Of a stretch of 19,512 bases of DNA, positions 6,849 through 13,842 are shown piece by piece. This stretch comes from Actinomycetes bacterium. Lineage in GTDB: Bacteria > Actinomycetota > Coriobacteriia > Coriobacteriales > Eggerthellaceae. The stretch is from NCBI GenBank assembly GCA_023403475.1, contig JAEYEL010000002.1:1-19512 (forward strand). Reading direction: 5' to 3'. The position numbers and the translations under genes were made by a program. Each line of letters begins with the position of its first letter. Position 1 is the first letter of the stretch. A model generated the notes under the pieces. That model had not been told where the DNA came from, searched no databases, and worked only from the letters and a program-made list of their open reading frames with translations.

Positions 6849-7544
6849 TTACGAGGCAAGCTTCTTGGATTCGGTCGTTGTCAGCCAGCCTGCCGGAATG
6901 TCGGCATCGCTATGACAACCCGAGCAGTAGTTCACGGAAGCGCGGTGCGCCTTGTGGCATTCGCTGCAAGCCACCTTGCCGTGCTGAGCCACATGCGGGT
7001 TGCGCTTCATGTCGCTTGTAGCCTGAACAAGATCGTCGCGCGTCATGTTGTGGCAAGACTCGTTCAAGCAGAACTCATCGGAGTTCTCAAGCCCGCGCGC
7101 CGCAACAAGATCGTCAAGCGAACGTTCCTCGAGCGGATACACGTAATTGCCCGTAACCCAGCTGATGCCCTCGCCGACCTGCTCCGACAACGTGGGAACA
7201 TGGCAGTTCATGCAGGTCTTCCCCAACGCCTTGTGCGTTACGGCCAGCATAGATCTGGTGTTCTCGACATCGTTGCCCCACTTGTCTACGCCCGTAGTGT
7301 TCAACTCCTGGTCATAGGTGGCGTTGTACGGATCCATAGGCGTGTGGCAGATGGCGTTGCAGAAGCTCGGCTGCTCGTGCCAAACCCAGAAACCGGCGCC
7401 GGCTGCAATCAAAACAACCACAACGACTCCTACGACGATAGGCCACTTCTTCTTGCCCTTCTTCTTGGCAGGAGCCTCCGTCGCAGCACCATCGGCTGCG
7501 GTTGCCTCGGCGGCGGTTTCCGCTTTGGTCTCTTCCTCGGTCAT
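6849..7544 (-). CDS. nrfH: NrfH-like membrane-anchored multiheme cytochrome c
   Basis: This 231-residue protein has a charged Ala/Glu/Lys-rich cytoplasmic N-terminus (1-33), one membrane helix (35-55) and an external heme domain. Heme sites are C62-N-A-I-C-H67 (CX3CH), C111-M-N-C-H115, C159-LNES-C-H165 (CX4CH), C193-S-E-C-H197 and C207-S-G-C-H211. That is five potential sites, two with unusual spacing; canonical NrfH has four CxxCH hemes. It would pass electrons from menaquinol to NrfA. The start ATG at 7544 has GAGGAGG upstream; further in-frame Met codons upstream lack such a site. It lies downstream of nrfA after about 500 bp rather than directly beside it. It could instead serve another periplasmic reductase, so the name is provisional. 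Confidence 0.75.
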   Translation of the reverse strand: MTEEETKAETAAEATAADGAATEAPAKKKGKKKWPIVVGVVVVVLIAAGAGFWVWHEQPSFCNAICHTPMDPYNATYDQELNTTGVDKWGNDVENTRSMLAVTHKALGKTCMNCHVPTLSEQVGEGISWVTGNYVYPLEERSLDDLVAARGLENSDEFCLNESCHNMTRDDLVQATSDMKRNPHVAQHGKVACSECHKAHRASVNYCSGCHSDADIPAGWLTTTESKKLAS

Positions 7545-7858
7545 TTTCCTTACCTCCTCTCGTCTGCGCATCGAAATCCTTCTTTCGGCCCGCCACGCAC
7601 GCCGCACGTCGATGGGAATCGGCAGATGCAGGGCGAAACGGTACTAGAGCATAGTAGCGGTCACGCAGCAAAAAGCTATCACCCATTTGGGGGGAATCAG
7701 CGGAAATTCACATAGTTTGCCAAGCCGCACCCACTCGTTCACCGCGTCTTCACAAGCGACCGCCGAAACGGGCGCCCGCGTCTTTGCAAACAGGCGCGAG
7801 CATCTTCGTGGACAGACGTGGAAGAGAGGGAGCACTTACACGCCCGAACCATGCGCGT

Positions 7859-7908
7859 CGCCTTCGGCCATAGCCGTGCGCGGCGCCTTCGGCCATAGCC
7901 GTGCGCGG
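7859..7908. repeat. Perfect 25-bp tandem duplication
   Basis: Two exactly identical 25-bp units sit head to tail (7859-7883 and 7884-7908). Each begins CGCCTTCGGCC and ends CCGTGCGCGG. The units are GC-rich and contain GGC/GCC half-palindromes, so the pair can also fold back on itself. They lie between nrfA and the NrfH-like gene. Confidence 0.9.
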
Positions 7909-8000
7909 CGCGCTCGCCCGCAAACCGGAAACGAGCGGGCTCTGGAAGCCTACCGGGAACGCTGGCCGTAACTTCATGACACCGCTTTCAACCGCAAGGG

Positions 8001-8030
8001 GGGAAAGGGAAGCTCGCACTTCCCTTTCCC
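8001..8030 (-). terminator. Strong hairpin 28 bp after nrfA
   Basis: The arms GGGAAAGGGAAG and CTTCCCTTTCCC form a perfect 12-bp stem around a 6-nt loop, just downstream of the nrfA stop. On the minus strand the stem is followed by CCCCTTGCGG rather than a T-tract. It could therefore be a weak terminator or an mRNA-stabilising structure that makes nrfA more abundant than nrfH. Confidence 0.6.
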
Positions 8031-8058
8031 GTTACACATGGAGAGACCCGGGTATTTT

Positions 8059-9366
8059 TTAAAACATTGCCAGACCCTCGTCGACGGCAGCCTCGGCCTT
8101 GTCGAGAGTGTCCATCGTCAGCGAAGGATTGTGTGCGCCTTCGCTGTTCTCAACCATGACGAAATCCCAGTAGAACTGCGCGGTACGCTGAAGCTTCTGC
8201 AGCGCGGCCAGCCCTTCGGAGGCGGCTGGGATATCAGTCTTGGCCTCTTGAGCGGCCTTCATGGCGGCAATTTCGTCGGCATACTTCTCAGCGATGCTCT
8301 TGGTGAGCTGTTCGATCTTCACGCTGATGGCATGCACGCGCGTTTCCTCTTCGTCCTGCCAAGCTGCTACTTGCTTGGGAAGGTCGGCGTGGCACTTCGA
8401 ACAATCGTTGGCCAAAAGCTCCTTGTTCTCGAGCGGGCTTGCCCAATTGTGCGATGTGTATTCGGTGCCGTCGGATGCCTTAGCCTGGCTCATGTGGCAG
8501 TCGGCGCACGCATAGCCGTTCTTGGCCATCTGGGACTGCTTACCGCCGTAGATGGTCTCGAACTCGGGATGCTGCACCTTGATCATGGGCGCGAACGTGT
8601 CGGCGTGCAGCCAATCCTTGAAGCCCATCTCATCGTAGAACGCCAATACGGCCTCAGGGGTCATTCCCTCAAGTCCCGTGTACGGGTTCGACGTGACCTT
8701 GGTCTCCGGATTGAAGTAGTACTCGTTGTGGCACTGACCGCACACCTGTGCCTTCATGGGAACCTTCTTCTCGTCGTTCGCGGCGCTACCGAGCGACTTC
8801 ACGAAGTACTTGTGCGTCAACGTGAGCGAAGAGGGGTCGTTCTCGTGGCAGTTGTAGCAGCTGATGGGCTCGGTGAACTGCCCCACCGTGTCGTTGAACT
8901 TCTGCGCATACACGCTGTCACCTTGGCTGTTCACCATAGCAGTGAACTGCGGGGTCTTGCATGTGATACAGTTGGCCAACTGTTCCTTCTTCGTCGTGCG
9001 CGGCGTTTCGGTCACGCTTTTCAGCGAGTACACATGGCTCGAAGCCTCGTCGTAGCCGAGCGCGAACGCGTAGCCTTTGTACATGGTGTTCAGAGGCGGA
9101 TAAAGCTCAAGGTAGTTGTGCTTGCCCGAATCGGGCGAGTTGGCCTCGTTCTCCTTGTACGTAGCGTACTGGTTCGGATAGATGTCCTTCCATGCATCCG
9201 CCGTGACCACACCGAACTTGTCAGGGTCAGGAGCCTCCATCTCCATTTTGTCCGGCTCGGTCTTCTGATCGGCCTTCTGCTGAGGAGTACAGGCCATTAA
9301 GCCCATAATCAGCAAAGCGATGCACAGAGAACCTATCCATAGAACACGTTTCTTGCTTTTCATCAT
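8059..9366 (-). CDS. nrfA: Ammonia-forming cytochrome c nitrite reductase
   Basis: This 435-residue enzyme reduces nitrite to ammonium with six electrons outside the membrane. The N-terminus is a lipoprotein signal with lipobox LMAC, so Cys26 would be lipidated, suiting a Gram-positive lacking a periplasm. Heme 1, the active site, is C133-I-T-C-K137 with lysine as ligand. The others are C170-YN-CH174, C209-GQ-CH213, C287-AD-CH291 and C322-SK-CH326. Catalytic residues match NrfA: R123, Y216 and H266 (in K263-V-Q265-H-P-E), and calcium ligands are E215, Y216, K263 and Q265. Distal ligands H111, H306 and H412 are recognisable, but the position aligned with the remaining distal His (heme 5) is Met280. 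GGAGGAGG precedes tandem ATGs at 9366 and 9363; the second has better spacing. Confidence 0.95.
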   Translation of the reverse strand: MMKSKKRVLWIGSLCIALLIMGLMACTPQQKADQKTEPDKMEMEAPDPDKFGVVTADAWKDIYPNQYATYKENEANSPDSGKHNYLELYPPLNTMYKGYAFALGYDEASSHVYSLKSVTETPRTTKKEQLANCITCKTPQFTAMVNSQGDSVYAQKFNDTVGQFTEPISCYNCHENDPSSLTLTHKYFVKSLGSAANDEKKVPMKAQVCGQCHNEYYFNPETKVTSNPYTGLEGMTPEAVLAFYDEMGFKDWLHADTFAPMIKVQHPEFETIYGGKQSQMAKNGYACADCHMSQAKASDGTEYTSHNWASPLENKELLANDCSKCHADLPKQVAAWQDEEETRVHAISVKIEQLTKSIAEKYADEIAAMKAAQEAKTDIPAASEGLAALQKLQRTAQFYWDFVMVENSEGAHNPSLTMDTLDKAEAAVDEGLAMF

Positions 9367-9690
9367 GCAACCTCCTCCCTTTTATGTCTCTCCGCCACAA
9401 AATATACACGGAGGTATCCCGAAAGCACGACCGCGCTGGTAATGCTTCGGGAATACTTCCGCGAATATAAGGGAAAAACCCTAGAATAGGAAAATCGCGA
9501 GAATAGAGAACCCCGAGGAACAAGGGAAACTTTGAGAACAGGGAGGCCGAAAAGCCAAGGAAGCGCGCACCCTGCCTCCCGCGCACGCAAATCCATCATC
9601 CCGCGCGCAGTCCGATCACGCATCTTAGCGTTATCTCGGTTTCAACTTCGCTTGCGCTTGCCGCACAGGGTACAACCATAGCACGCAGAC
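9367..9690. promoter_or_regulatory. nrfA upstream region with 17-bp degenerate tandem repeats
   Basis: This 324-bp stretch has no supportable gene. On the minus strand it carries GGGAGGC/GCCTCCC arms around a 26-nt loop (9541-9580), which may end the FKBP transcript. Four roughly 17-bp direct repeats follow (9472-9540, consensus about TRTTCTCGGGGTTTTCC), two of which match at 14 of 17 positions. Nearer nrfA there are two TATATT boxes and the strong ribosome-binding site GGAGGAGG. The repeat array lies about 105-175 bp before the start codon, where an activator or repressor array could act. Confidence 0.4.
9472..9540 (-). repeat. Four ~17-bp degenerate direct repeats upstream of nrfA
   Basis: Read on the minus strand, the units are TGTTCTCAAAGTTTCCCT, TGTTCCTCGGGGTTCTC, TATTCTCGCGATTTTCC and TATTCTAGGGTTTTTCC, in immediate succession. 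The third and fourth match at 14 of 17 positions; the first two are more diverged. Confidence 0.55.
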
Positions 9691-10164
9691 TCAGTCCCCC
9701 TTGCCGGCGCATATCGAAACGCCTCTTTCGTCAACCACGTCTATTAGCTCGAAGGAATACTCAAGATCCCTGCCGGCAAGTGGATGGTTGAAATCAATAA
9801 CGACGGCAAAATCAGTTGCCCGTATCACTTCGACCGGAACATCTCTTCCCGACACAGGATGCGTCCAGACAACAATATCGCCCTTCTCGAGATCTCCCCC
9901 ACAATGCAGATACGACCTCGGATACGTCTGCACTCCCTCGGGGTCGTGTTGCCCATACGCCTTGTCGCACGGAATGACCACCGTGCGTTTTTCGCCTATT
10001 TCCATGTCGTAGAGAACCTCATCGACGCCGGGAGGCACCTCGCCTGCGCCAAGCATGATTCTTACGGGGTCACCGTCCATGTGATCTTCGACCGGCTCTT
10101 CCCCGACGGCCCCGCCCCGATAACGAACCAGTGCACTTTTCCCGCAGTATTCCTTATGCTTCAT
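9691..10164 (-). CDS. SlyD-like FKBP-type peptidyl-prolyl cis-trans isomerase
   Basis: This 157-residue cytoplasmic protein resembles SlyD-type FKBPs. The split FKBP domain is at about residues 8-70 and 123-142, with an inserted flap domain between (about 75-120). The C-terminal block DFNHPLAGRDLEYSFEL (124-140) is diagnostic. It lacks the His/Cys-rich metal-binding tail of E. coli SlyD, although Cys and His residues are scattered elsewhere (for example H87-C88). It has no signal peptide. The gene follows the ferredoxin subunit by 71 bp and could act as a folding helper for the molybdoenzymes upstream; that role is inference. ATG at 10164 is preceded by GGGAGG nine bases upstream, part of which falls in a hairpin (10177-10197). 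Confidence 0.85.
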   Translation of the reverse strand: MKHKEYCGKSALVRYRGGAVGEEPVEDHMDGDPVRIMLGAGEVPPGVDEVLYDMEIGEKRTVVIPCDKAYGQHDPEGVQTYPRSYLHCGGDLEKGDIVVWTHPVSGRDVPVEVIRATDFAVVIDFNHPLAGRDLEYSFELIDVVDERGVSICAGKGD

Positions 10165-10176
10165 GCGATGGCGCCT

Positions 10177-10197
10177 CCCTGCTTTCTCGAAAGCGGG
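10177..10197 (-). promoter_or_regulatory. Hairpin overlapping the FKBP ribosome-binding site
   Basis: On the minus strand, CCCGCTTTC and GAAAGC(A)GGG pair, with the last three Gs belonging to the GGGAGG ribosome-binding site of the FKBP gene. Folding would partly hide that site. It could be a mild translational control or simply an intercistronic stem. Confidence 0.4.
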
Positions 10198-10235
10198 AAC
10201 TCGTACAACCGACGAATTCTCACCTATCGTATCCT

Positions 10236-10736
10236 CTAGATACCCTCAAGGCCTAAGTGGCTTGCCTCGCGGGCATCGCTTCGGTAACTGCTTGTCTCGA
10301 ACTGGCTGTTCTCCTCCACTTGAACCGCAGCTGCCTTATGCCTACCTTCGCGGTGCTTGTTCTTCGGAACGAACGCGCCTTTGTCTTCAAGAGGCTTGAA
10401 TTGAGGAACGAACAGAACCTGCTTCGTTTTGCCCGCAAGCCGCTTCGCCAAGTCTTCCACTTTGCCGTAGCTCATAACATTCGCAAGACAATGATGGACA
10501 CAGATGGGTTCGCGTCCCTTCGAAGTGCGCTCGGAACAAAGGTCGCACAAGTCTGTCGGCGTTGGCACCTTGTTCCAATTGAACACTCCTGGCTCCATTT
10601 CCCACGGACCGTCCTCGTAAACGCGAATACCCCATTTTCCCACAGGGTAGTTGTGCTCCTCTTTGCAGGAGACGACGCACGAAGCGCATCCCGTGCAGTA
10701 TTCGTAGTCAATCAAAAGCCCGTAGGTTACTTCCAT
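10236..10736 (-). CDS. Two-cluster [4Fe-4S] electron-transfer subunit, with C-terminal extension
   Basis: This 166-residue DmsB-like protein would carry electrons to or from the molybdoenzyme encoded just upstream. Cysteines C14-x2-C17-x2-C20-x3-C24 and C64-x2-C67-x11-C79-x3-C83 account for two [4Fe-4S] clusters. Canonical DmsB/NrfC proteins hold four clusters and are longer. Residues 112-166 form a hydrophilic extension (KNKHREGRHKAAAVQVEENS) with no counterpart in the paralog at 13486-13842 and no recognisable domain. The start is ATG at 10736, sharing one base with the TAA stop of the catalytic gene (TAATG), so the two are translationally coupled. No membrane anchor gene follows. Confidence 0.9.
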   Translation of the reverse strand: MEVTYGLLIDYEYCTGCASCVVSCKEEHNYPVGKWGIRVYEDGPWEMEPGVFNWNKVPTPTDLCDLCSERTSKGREPICVHHCLANVMSYGKVEDLAKRLAGKTKQVLFVPQFKPLEDKGAFVPKNKHREGRHKAAAVQVEENSQFETSSYRSDAREASHLGLEGI

Positions 10737-13087
10737 TACTGATCCTCCCTCTTGAACTTTTCCCACACAATGTTCATGTCGGTATCCCAGTTCTCGTCAA
10801 GCGGTTTGATTGCCGCCACCATGCACTTGAAGGGAGCGCCGAAACCAAGCTTGCCGAAATGAAAGTTCGGAACAAGGTTGTTTATCTGGGAGCGGAACGT
10901 GCCGTACAAATTCGGCTCGTCGGGATCATCCTCAGGGAACCACCAGCCATGCTGGGCATGAAGCGTGTTCCTGTCAACTATAGGCGAAACCTTCGCTTTA
11001 AGTTTGCACGACCCGAATTGATTCCAAACTTCGCACCATTGCCCATCCATAATGCCCAGCTCTCGTGCGCGATCGGGATGTATCTCCACCAGCGGATCGG
11101 GGTTGAGTTCGCGACAGAAGGGAATCTGACGGTTTTCCGAATGGAAGAAGGAGAACGTCCGCGCACCACTCGTCAACACGAAGGGATATTCCTCCATGAG
11201 CTCAGGCGTGTTTAAGGGACTGTACTGCGGCTCTTCGTAATAGGGCATGGGGTCTTCGCCCAGAGATTCGAACACCGTCGAATACAGCTCCACACGCCCT
11301 GTCGGCGTATTGAAACCCACTTTGCCATCGGGACGCAGCATGCCCTTTTCGTACTTGTAGTATGGTGCCGGGTTCTGTACATACACCTCACGGGAAACGT
11401 CCTTGAAGTCGTGTCTGCGGAACAAGCGCAGATGGTTGATGAAATCGTACACGTTATCGTATTCTTCCCACATTTGGGGGTTGAGGCGCTTTCCCACGTA
11501 CATGCACGCCTCGGCATCGGTCTTGCATTCGCCCACCGAAAGGGCTTTGTTCATGAATGCGGTTCCCACAGGTGTTGCCCCATAATGGGAAAACGACACG
11601 CCGTCCTCTTCTGCGGCCGTAGCCAAAGGGAGGATAATGTCGCAGGTGGCTTCTGCGGACGGCGTTACGAAGCAGTCGATAGTGAAGCAGAACTCGAGCG
11701 ATTTGCACATGGCGTCGTGCCATCGTTTCGGCTCGGCAGACGTACACGACATGAGGTTGTTCCCTGCGTAGAACCCCATGCGAATAGGATACGGCTCGTC
11801 AGTCTCAAGCGCGCGAAGCATCAGATCGGCATGAGCGTTGCGAATGGTGTTAACGTAAGCAGGGTACTCCTTAAGGCCGAGTATCTTCTTCGCCAGCTCT
11901 GGGTCTTCTTTGTCGGCACCGAAACCTGATTCATTTTGACCTGCGCTCACGTCGCCCAAAATCTGCCCACCTGGAACATCGAGGTTGCCTGTTATGGCCA
12001 TGAGGCTTATCAGGCTGTGGCCTGTCTGCATACCGTTCGCCTTCTGGTCTACGGCAAGACCCCATTGTATGGAAGCCGGCTTGGCATTGGCGTACATGCG
12101 AGCTGCGCCGCGAATGAGGTCGGCCGAAACACCTGTTATCTTTTCCGCCTTTTCCACGGGCATGGTCGCGCACCGCTCGGCAAGCTGCTCGAAACCGTAG
12201 CACCAGTACTCGACGAAATCATGGTCGTAGAGATCTTCCTCGATGATGACGTTGAGCATGGCCATGGAAAGCGCCGTATCGGTACCCGCTCGCAGGGGCA
12301 AATGGTAATCCGCCCGCGTTGAAAGCCACGTCGCACGGGGGTCGACACAGATGATGCGCGTTCCGCGACGCATCATGTCGATGATCGCATGGCCGAAAAA
12401 GCCGTCCGGGTTCGACTCGAGCGGGGCTTTACCCCAGATCATAATGCATTCGGGAAGTTCGAAAGCCGGGTCGTCGTAACGTCCGGCCAAACCTCCTGCA
12501 TAGTCTATTTCGGGATAGGGGCTTCCCAACGTGTAGGCAGCCGCCGACATGCGCGGCACGTAGCATGCGTAGCCCGACTGAGTGTAGCAGTAGTTGCAAG
12601 TCGCTAGCATGAACGAGCCATAAGGTCCGAACGTGCCGCCCTCTCGCCCCGTGCCCGTGAACAAGGCAACGCTTTCGTGGCCATACTGCGCCGTGATACG
12701 CCGGTAGTTTTCCTCTATGATATCGAGCGCTTCTTCCCAAGTGCAGCGCTCCCATTTGTCATGCTGCCCGCGGTATTTCGGGTCGCGCCTCATGGGATAC
12801 AGAACACGACTGGGGTTGTACACGTAATCTTTGAGCGTAATGCAGCGAACACACAGCCGCCCTTGGGTTATAGGCTGGTTTTCGTCGCCTTCCACATGGT
12901 CGAGCTTCCCATTGGCGTCAACGTAGAGCTTTAGCCCGCAGCCAACAGGATGGCATCCCGGCGGCGACCACACCGCCGTACGCGTTACCTGTAAATTGTC
13001 CTCTTCGAAGCGCCACGGCTTTCCCAAATCGTTGACCTCGCCCAACGTTAGCAGAGGCACAGCCGGCGTCGCCTTCATGTCTGGCAT
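10736..13087 (-). CDS. Molybdopterin oxidoreductase catalytic subunit (DMSO reductase family)
   Basis: This cytoplasmic enzyme of about 783 residues is in the molybdenum/tungsten bis-PGD family. It has no Tat or Sec signal. With the upstream ATG at 13102 as residue 1, the N-terminal cluster cysteines are C50-HPVG-C55 and C84-VR-C87, an unusual CX4C...CX2C arrangement. A likely metal-ligand Cys is C180 in YTQSGYACYVPRM. The cofactor-binding C-terminal part includes TPTGRVELYS, TSGARTFSFFHSENRQIP and HAQHGWWFPE. This set of motifs suggests the group holding catechol dehydroxylases, pyrogallol transhydroxylase and acetylene hydratase rather than DMSO or nitrate reductases; the substrate is unknown. 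ATG at 13087 with AGAGG five bases away is preferred over 13102 or 13078. It is a paralog of the gene at 13842-16265. Confidence 0.9.
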   Translation of the reverse strand: MPDMKATPAVPLLTLGEVNDLGKPWRFEEDNLQVTRTAVWSPPGCHPVGCGLKLYVDANGKLDHVEGDENQPITQGRLCVRCITLKDYVYNPSRVLYPMRRDPKYRGQHDKWERCTWEEALDIIEENYRRITAQYGHESVALFTGTGREGGTFGPYGSFMLATCNYCYTQSGYACYVPRMSAAAYTLGSPYPEIDYAGGLAGRYDDPAFELPECIMIWGKAPLESNPDGFFGHAIIDMMRRGTRIICVDPRATWLSTRADYHLPLRAGTDTALSMAMLNVIIEEDLYDHDFVEYWCYGFEQLAERCATMPVEKAEKITGVSADLIRGAARMYANAKPASIQWGLAVDQKANGMQTGHSLISLMAITGNLDVPGGQILGDVSAGQNESGFGADKEDPELAKKILGLKEYPAYVNTIRNAHADLMLRALETDEPYPIRMGFYAGNNLMSCTSAEPKRWHDAMCKSLEFCFTIDCFVTPSAEATCDIILPLATAAEEDGVSFSHYGATPVGTAFMNKALSVGECKTDAEACMYVGKRLNPQMWEEYDNVYDFINHLRLFRRHDFKDVSREVYVQNPAPYYKYEKGMLRPDGKVGFNTPTGRVELYSTVFESLGEDPMPYYEEPQYSPLNTPELMEEYPFVLTSGARTFSFFHSENRQIPFCRELNPDPLVEIHPDRARELGIMDGQWCEVWNQFGSCKLKAKVSPIVDRNTLHAQHGWWFPEDDPDEPNLYGTFRSQINNLVPNFHFGKLGFGAPFKCMVAAIKPLDENWDTDMNIVWEKFKREDQ

Positions 13088-13128
13088 GTTCTCTCCTCTC
13101 ATTCGTTGTCTAATCCCGAACGCGAATA

Positions 13129-13134
13129 ATCTTA
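13129..13134 (-). promoter_or_regulatory. Possible -10 element upstream of the second molybdoenzyme gene
   Basis: TATAAG lies on the minus strand 42 bases before the proposed start codon, in the gap between the Cys-rich gene and the molybdoenzyme gene. No convincing -35 box accompanies it. An internal promoter here would let the second module be expressed apart from the first. Confidence 0.22.
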
Positions 13135-13211
13135 TAGGACGGACTTATTGCGCGATCCTGAGCGAATCGCCTCGCCTCCACCAAAGCAAAAGCAAAACGC
13201 CCCTGGGTAGC

Positions 13212-13400
13212 TCATCGAGAAGATGGATACTTCGGCGGCTCGGGAAAAGGAGGGGGCAAGACTGTGCCGCAAAGCGAGCAGGCCCGTGCCTTGCTATCGA
13301 GGGCGAGCGCCCCGCATTTCGGACACGAGCGTTTACCGAAACGAGCCTTCATTTCGTCCGCACGTCCGCATTTGTTACACATCGAACAGGCATAGCACAT
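13212..13400 (-). CDS. Small 8-cysteine zinc-ribbon-like protein
   Basis: This is a 62-residue protein with cysteines in four evenly organised pairs: C2-x2-C5-x2-C8-x2-C11, then C26-PK-C29 and C41-SL-C44, followed by a proline-rich tail. CPKCG and CSLCG are zinc-ribbon knuckles; the four leading cysteines also resemble an Fe-S binding run. I do not recognise a named family. It sits between the two oxidoreductase modules, in the same direction, 85 bp after the ferredoxin gene. A role in metal or cluster delivery, or as a small redox carrier, would fit but is not shown. ATG at 13400 is preceded by GGTGGGA; the frame is open further upstream, but that part overlaps the ferredoxin gene and shows no conserved features. 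Confidence 0.65.
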   Translation of the reverse strand: MCYACSMCNKCGRADEMKARFGKRSCPKCGALALDSKARACSLCGTVLPPPFPEPPKYPSSR

Positions 13401-13438
13401 AATCCCACCGACCTTTTCGCAATGTGGAGGGAGCACAA

Positions 13439-13472
13439 GGGCTGCATCGCGGACGATTTCACGATGCAGCCC
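13439..13472 (-). terminator. Stem-loop after the first ferredoxin subunit gene
   Basis: The arms GGGCTGCATCG and CGATGCAGCCC form a perfect 11-bp stem with a 12-nt loop, 13 bases after the ferredoxin stop. On the minus strand it is followed by TTGTGCTC, a poor T-tract. It may reduce rather than abolish read-through into the downstream genes. Confidence 0.55.
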
Positions 13473-13485
13473 CGCGTAGCCCGAA

Positions 13486-13842
13486 CTACTCCTTAACAGC
13501 CCAAAGGACCTGCTTCGGCTTTTTCGCCAATTCCTTCGACAGTTCCTCAATCGTGCCGAACTTCATGCAGAAAGCCTGGCAATGATGCACGCACGTAGGT
13601 TCTTTGCCTTGAGCCAGACGATCAGCGCACAAATCGCACAGATCGGTGGGAACGGGGACCTTGTTCCAATTGAAGCAGTTTCCCGAATCGTCGCCGTCCG
13701 TTTTCTGCCACGGGCCGTCATCCAAAACGCGAATCCCCCACTTCCCTACCGGGAAATCGTGTTCCTCTTTGCAAGCAACCACGCAGGTTTCACATCCGGA
13801 GCAGTATTCGTAATCGATAAGAAGTCCGTATTGAACAGTCAT
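13486..13842 (-). CDS. Two-cluster [4Fe-4S] electron-transfer subunit
   Basis: This 118-residue DmsB-like ferredoxin partners the catalytic subunit immediately upstream. C14-x2-C17-x2-C20-x3-C24 and C69-x2-C72-x11-C84-x3-C88 give two [4Fe-4S] clusters; C56 and C92 are additional. Conserved surroundings (YGLLIDYEYC, FPVGKWGIRV, FNWNKVPVPTDLCDLC) match the paralog at 10236-10736 closely. It is about half the length of four-cluster DmsB proteins and has no signal or membrane helix. The ATG at 13842 overlaps the TAA of the catalytic gene by one base (TAATG). The proteins probably form a soluble cytoplasmic heterodimer that takes electrons from an unidentified donor. Confidence 0.92.
   Translation of the reverse strand: MTVQYGLLIDYEYCSGCETCVVACKEEHDFPVGKWGIRVLDDGPWQKTDGDDSGNCFNWNKVPVPTDLCDLCADRLAQGKEPTCVHHCQAFCMKFGTIEELSKELAKKPKQVLWAVKE

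Larger units (their letters stand above)
7545..8058. other. nrfA-nrfH intergenic region (514 bp)
   Basis: I see no convincing gene here. Short open frames lack ribosome-binding sites and family resemblance. The region contains the hairpin just after nrfA (8001-8030), a perfect 25-bp tandem duplication (7859-7908) and the ribosome-binding site of the NrfH-like gene. A promoter for that gene would be expected between about 7600 and 7850, but no clear -35/-10 pair stands out. Confidence 0.5.

Noticed and set aside
7859..7908. CRISPR-like repeats
   Set aside because: Only two units with no spacer between them; no cas genes nearby.
7750..8019. Minus-strand open frame of 89 codons between nrfA and the NrfH-like gene
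   Set aside because: No ribosome-binding site, Arg/Ala-rich composition expected by chance, and it contains the tandem duplication and overlaps the hairpin.
8520..8575. Loss of the catalytic histidine in NrfA
   Set aside because: The missing His aligns with a distal heme ligand. The catalytic His is in the KxQHPE motif and is present as H266.
8038..9300. Long plus-strand open frame (420 codons) opposite nrfA
   Set aside because: It is antisense to a fully motif-supported nrfA, has no family resemblance, and is explained by codon bias keeping the opposite frame open.
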